DNA of 8,080 nt, taken from JBBDRV01 sp040905285. Its GTDB lineage: Bacteria; Bacteroidota; Rhodothermia; Balneolales; Balneolaceae. Where the stretch lies: contig JBBDRV010000086.1 of NCBI GenBank assembly GCA_040905285.1, positions 1-8,080 of the forward strand, written 5' to 3'. Both the position numbers and the translations under genes were made by a program. Below, one piece after another: positions 6,453 through 8,080 of this stretch. Numbering within the stretch: position 1 is the first letter of the stretch; each line of letters opens with the position of its first letter. The notes below the pieces were generated by a model that had not been told where the DNA came from, searched no databases, and saw nothing but the letters and a program-made list of their open reading frames with translations.

Positions 6453-7103
6453 CTAAAATTTAAGACCGATGGTGAACTGCAGCCACTGGTTTTTATATCG
6501 CGGATCTTCAGTAGGTCCGTCGGACTCATTGGACGAGAAATCCCAGCCGGCTTTGGCCGAAATAACAATCTGTTGAAAATGCATATCCAAACCCGTTGTA
6601 AATCCGATAAGATTATCACGCATCTCCCTGTCGGATAAGTCCTCTCTGGCTTCTGCCGGTATTTCGTCGGCGAACACATAATTGTCCTTCTGATGGACGA
6701 GAAAAGAATAATGGGGCCCTGCCAGAAGGGTTAGCTGGGGGACAGGCTTTATCTGGAGTTGCAGGGGTACATCGATGTATGTCGCAGTATTGGAAAATGA
6801 ATATTCCGTTTCTGAAAAATCCCCGGAACGTTCATAACCCTTTTGGGATACCTGCAATTCAGGTTGCACGCCGAGATACCTGCCCACCGGGATGCCGAAA
6901 AAAAAACCGCCGGCAAAACCAATTATGCTGCCGGCGAGAAACTCCCGGTCCTGGTCGCCCCACACGTTGGCCACATTGATACCTGCTTTTATTCCAAACT
7001 TATGATGATCTCTTGTATCCGGTTCTGCATATTGAGCTTTTAACGTATCCGTCAATAAGATAGATGTCAGGATAGCCGCAATTAAAGAAAGAACTACTTT
7101 CAT
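6453..7103 (-). CDS. Secreted outer-membrane beta-barrel protein (PorT-like)
   Basis: This 216-residue protein begins with a signal peptide (MKVVLSLIAAILTSILL, cleavage likely after LKA at residue 23). The mature part starts with the opening strand HKFGIKAGINVANVWGD (34-50), the usual first strand of the Bacteroidota 'outer membrane beta-barrel' domain of the PorT group. Alternating-residue strands follow, such as YLGVQPELQVSQKGYER (76-92), ATYIDVPLQLQIKP (107-120), LTLLAGPHYSFLV (124-136) and IGFTTGLDMHF (166-176). The chain ends WLQFTIGLKF, with the C-terminal aromatic residue that guides barrel assembly. The size fits an 8-strand barrel in the outer membrane. Function (porin, scaffold or other) cannot be assigned. 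An intrinsic terminator 186 bp upstream isolates it from the preceding gene, so it likely has its own promoter, although none is clear. Confidence 0.9.
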   Translation of the reverse strand: MKVVLSLIAAILTSILLTDTLKAQYAEPDTRDHHKFGIKAGINVANVWGDQDREFLAGSIIGFAGGFFFGIPVGRYLGVQPELQVSQKGYERSGDFSETEYSFSNTATYIDVPLQLQIKPVPQLTLLAGPHYSFLVHQKDNYVFADEIPAEAREDLSDREMRDNLIGFTTGLDMHFQQIVISAKAGWDFSSNESDGPTEDPRYKNQWLQFTIGLKF

Positions 7104-7153
7104 ATCTGTTCATGTGTGATAAATAGAAAATTAATTCGAGGTAAAATAAAGTC

Positions 7154-7219
7154 ACAGTTATCCGCCTTCCGCTGGTGATAAACGCTGCTCAACATGATAT
7201 TCCACAAACGGATAACTGT
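7154..7219. repeat. 11-bp inverted repeat upstream of the barrel gene
   Basis: ACAGTTATCCG at 7154-7164 is perfectly repeated in reverse complement at 7209-7219, with 44 bp between. The arms lie 51-116 bp upstream of the barrel ATG. The pair could be two operator half-sites 55 bp apart, or form a long-loop hairpin in the leader RNA. The repeat is directly visible; either role is inference. Confidence 0.6.
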
Positions 7220-7288
7220 CAGAAAGTGCCAGATCGAGGATGGATACTCATTCAGCGTCTCCGGGTCTATCAGTTCTGGATCAGTGAC

Positions 7289-7319
7289 AAAAAAAACCCG
7301 GGGGAGGGACACCCCCGGG
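7289..7319 (-). terminator. Intrinsic (rho-independent) terminator
   Basis: CCCGGGGG (7297-7304) and CCCCCGGG (7312-7319) form a perfect 8-bp all-GC stem with a 7-base loop. Read on the - strand the stem is followed at once by eight T (7296-7289). This is a textbook intrinsic terminator acting leftward. It would end transcription from the small membrane-protein gene at 7754, or act as a premature terminator for anything reading towards the barrel gene. Confidence 0.88.
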
Positions 7320-7327
7320 CGCATGAG

Positions 7328-7357
7328 AAGCATGCCCTTTGGGGCAGGCATGTTTTT
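7328..7357 (+). terminator. Second hairpin with T-run on the + side
   Basis: CATGCC (7331-7336) pairs with GGCATG (7347-7352), extended by A-T and G-T pairs from AAG (7328-7330) to TTT, and five T follow on the + strand. It could be a rightward terminator, but no + strand gene lies upstream within 3 kb. On the - strand it precedes the strong terminator and may be part of one folded leader. Confidence 0.45.
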
Positions 7358-7361
7358 AGCT

Positions 7362-7380
7362 TCTCTCTCTCTCTCTCTCT
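7362..7380. repeat. (TC)9 dinucleotide tract
   Basis: Nine TC units followed by T form a simple-sequence repeat, (GA)n on the - strand, between the small membrane-protein gene and the hairpins. A looser pyrimidine-rich stretch with more CTCTC runs follows at about 7403-7436. Such tracts can change length by slippage; here it is non-coding. Confidence 0.95.
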
Positions 7381-7598
7381 TAATTTAGTACAAGATTTTC
7401 TGCCTCTTGTTCATTCTCTCTTCTCTCTTGCTTTTATTTATCCCGAACTCTCCTGAATAATTCATCAAAATCTATTACTGTATTCTTTTAAAGTTGCTTA
7501 ATTATAATCTGCCATTCTTACTGCTCTAATCTGTGACCATTTTGTGTCTGTTCTCGCTTTGAAACACCAGCTGGTAATCCGGTCGGCCCGGAAATTTG

Positions 7599-7754
7599 TT
7601 ACACAGCTCTCCGGCCTCCGATTATATTCAGCAGTACGGCTATGATAGCAATAACCAACAGAATATGTATGAGTCCACCCGCTGAATATCCTATAAATCC
7701 AACTAACCAGCCGATAACAAGAATTACTGCGATTATATAAAGTAGACTGCCCAT
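7599..7754 (-). CDS. Small two-helix membrane protein, lmo0937/DUF5670 family
   Basis: This 51-residue protein is almost entirely membrane: helix 1 about 4-20 (LLYIIAVILVIGWLVGF), a short turn with GYSAGGLIH (22-30), and helix 2 about 30-46 (ILLVIAIIAVLLNII), ending GGRRAV. The turn GYSAGG and the GGR end are hallmarks of the lmo0937 family of tiny inner-membrane proteins, whose function is unknown and which are found near stress and envelope genes. The ATG is preceded by an A/T-rich stretch without Shine-Dalgarno sequence. Its length is normal for the family. It appears to be transcribed alone from a promoter near 7820, with the intrinsic terminator at 7289-7319 as the likely end of the message. 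Confidence 0.88.
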   Translation of the reverse strand: MGSLLYIIAVILVIGWLVGFIGYSAGGLIHILLVIAIIAVLLNIIGGRRAV

Positions 7755-7767
7755 AATTTTTAATTAA

Positions 7768-7824
7768 TAGTTAGTTGTTAATTAGATAGTTAGTTTTATT
7801 ATATAATAATATATATCAAAAGTA
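7768..7824 (-). promoter_or_regulatory. Bacteroidota-type promoter region of the small membrane-protein gene
   Basis: Read on the - strand, TACTTTTG (7824-7817) matches the Bacteroidota -7 consensus TAnnTTTG exactly; a clear -33 TTTG is missing, with only TTTCT near 7850-7846. Transcription would start near 7810, giving a leader of about 55 bases. That leader is very A/T-rich and holds a 9-bp direct repeat, TAGTTAGTT at 7768-7776 and 7787-7795. The region 7755-7969 otherwise shows no gene. Confidence 0.4.
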
Positions 7825-7969
7825 TATTATACAATTCAATAAGTTAGAAATCCTGTGTGTAATCTAATTCCTATCCGGGTGATCAAAAATAGAATGAATT
7901 ATGATCTTCATGTGGAAATTTATGCCACAAAACTTCATTTATTCCGGCTAACTTTAGACCACCAGCCCC

Positions 7970-8080
7970 TGTGAATATGGACCCCCACTGTTAGTGAATA
8001 TGGACCCCCACTGTTATCCGTTGCAGTAATTGGTTGCAGTGATTGATCCGACTGCTGATTCGACCTTTAATCCACGATCT
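7970..8080. mobile_element. Possible left end of an IS21-family insertion sequence (truncated by the window)
   Basis: IS21-family elements begin with TG and carry several repeated ~20-bp transposase-binding sites inside each end. Here a TG at 7970-7971 starts two perfect 23-bp repeats with a G/C-rich GGACCCCC core. No transposase (istA) or istB frame begins before the window edge, and the other end is not visible, so the assignment rests only on the repeat pattern. Confidence 0.38.
7971..8016. repeat. Perfect tandem repeat of a 23-bp unit, two copies
   Basis: The unit begins GTGAATATGGACCCCCACTG and occurs at 7971-7993 and 7994-8016 without mismatch or spacer. It is followed at 8022-8042 by a looser duplicate of TTGCAGT (8020-8026 and 8034-8040). 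Tandem units of this kind are typical of transposase-binding sites at insertion-sequence ends. Confidence 0.95.

Larger units (their letters stand above)
7104..7598. other. Structured non-coding stretch upstream of the barrel gene
   Basis: These 495 bases contain no gene I can support on either strand. From left to right they hold the leader of the barrel gene, an 11-bp inverted repeat, an intrinsic terminator in - strand orientation, a second hairpin, a (TC)9 tract, a further pyrimidine-rich stretch (about 7403-7436), and about 160 bases of plain sequence after the small membrane-protein gene. The frames that stay open here run through the terminator or the dinucleotide tract, and their products match nothing I know. 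Confidence 0.7.

Noticed and set aside
7100..7351. 83-codon open frame on the - strand ahead of the barrel gene
   Set aside because: It is translated straight through the GC stem and T-run of the intrinsic terminator and overlaps the barrel start. The product has no recognisable domain or signal.
7175..7456. 93-codon open frame on the + strand
   Set aside because: It runs through both hairpins and the TC tract (giving alternating Ser-Leu) and matches no known protein type.
1..8080. CRISPR array, tRNA or rRNA genes
   Set aside because: No regularly spaced repeats with unique spacers were seen, and no tRNA cloverleaf or rRNA-like stretch was recognised on either strand by eye.

Overview
The window reads as a chromosomal piece of a Bacteroidota-type bacterium (Bacteroidota or the related Balneolota/Rhodothermota). 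The signs are a PorT-like outer-membrane beta-barrel gene ending in Phe, mostly A/T-rich start regions with little Shine-Dalgarno sequence, and a TAnnTTTG-type -7 element upstream of one small gene. The genus cannot be named from sequence reading alone.

Left half (1-5927): a cell-surface polysaccharide locus. On the + strand lie the C-terminal end of a family 9 glycoside hydrolase, a membrane-bound processive-type family 2 glycosyltransferase that starts on the base after the hydrolase stop, a family 4 glycosyltransferase 16 bp further on, and a CelD/BcsL-like GNAT acyltransferase after a 76-bp gap. Facing them on the - strand are a left-handed-beta-helix O-acyltransferase and a WecG/TagA/CpsF (GT26) glycosyltransferase; the GT26 and GNAT genes end tail to tail 7 bp apart. 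Together they could add early sugars (GT26, GT4), polymerise or export a chain (GT2), decorate it with acyl groups (two acyltransferases) and trim it (GH9). The product is unknown. A flippase, a Wzy polymerase and an initiating phosphoglycosyltransferase are not in the window.

Right half (5928-7754): small envelope genes, all on the - strand: a YtxH-like membrane-anchored coiled-coil protein, a secreted outer-membrane beta-barrel protein, and a 51-residue two-helix membrane protein of the lmo0937/DUF5670 type. The spacers between them are rich in structure: a nested hairpin with an alternative pairing partner next to the acyltransferase start, an 11-bp inverted repeat upstream of the barrel gene, a textbook intrinsic terminator, a second hairpin, and a (TC)9 tract.

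Right edge (7970-8080): a perfect 23-bp tandem repeat beginning with TG resembles the multiple terminal repeats of IS21-family elements. The window may end inside the left tip of such an element.

I see no complete, clearly new system. The most original signals are the switch-like RNA structures upstream of the acyltransferase and barrel genes, and the hydrolase directly coupled to a polysaccharide synthase.
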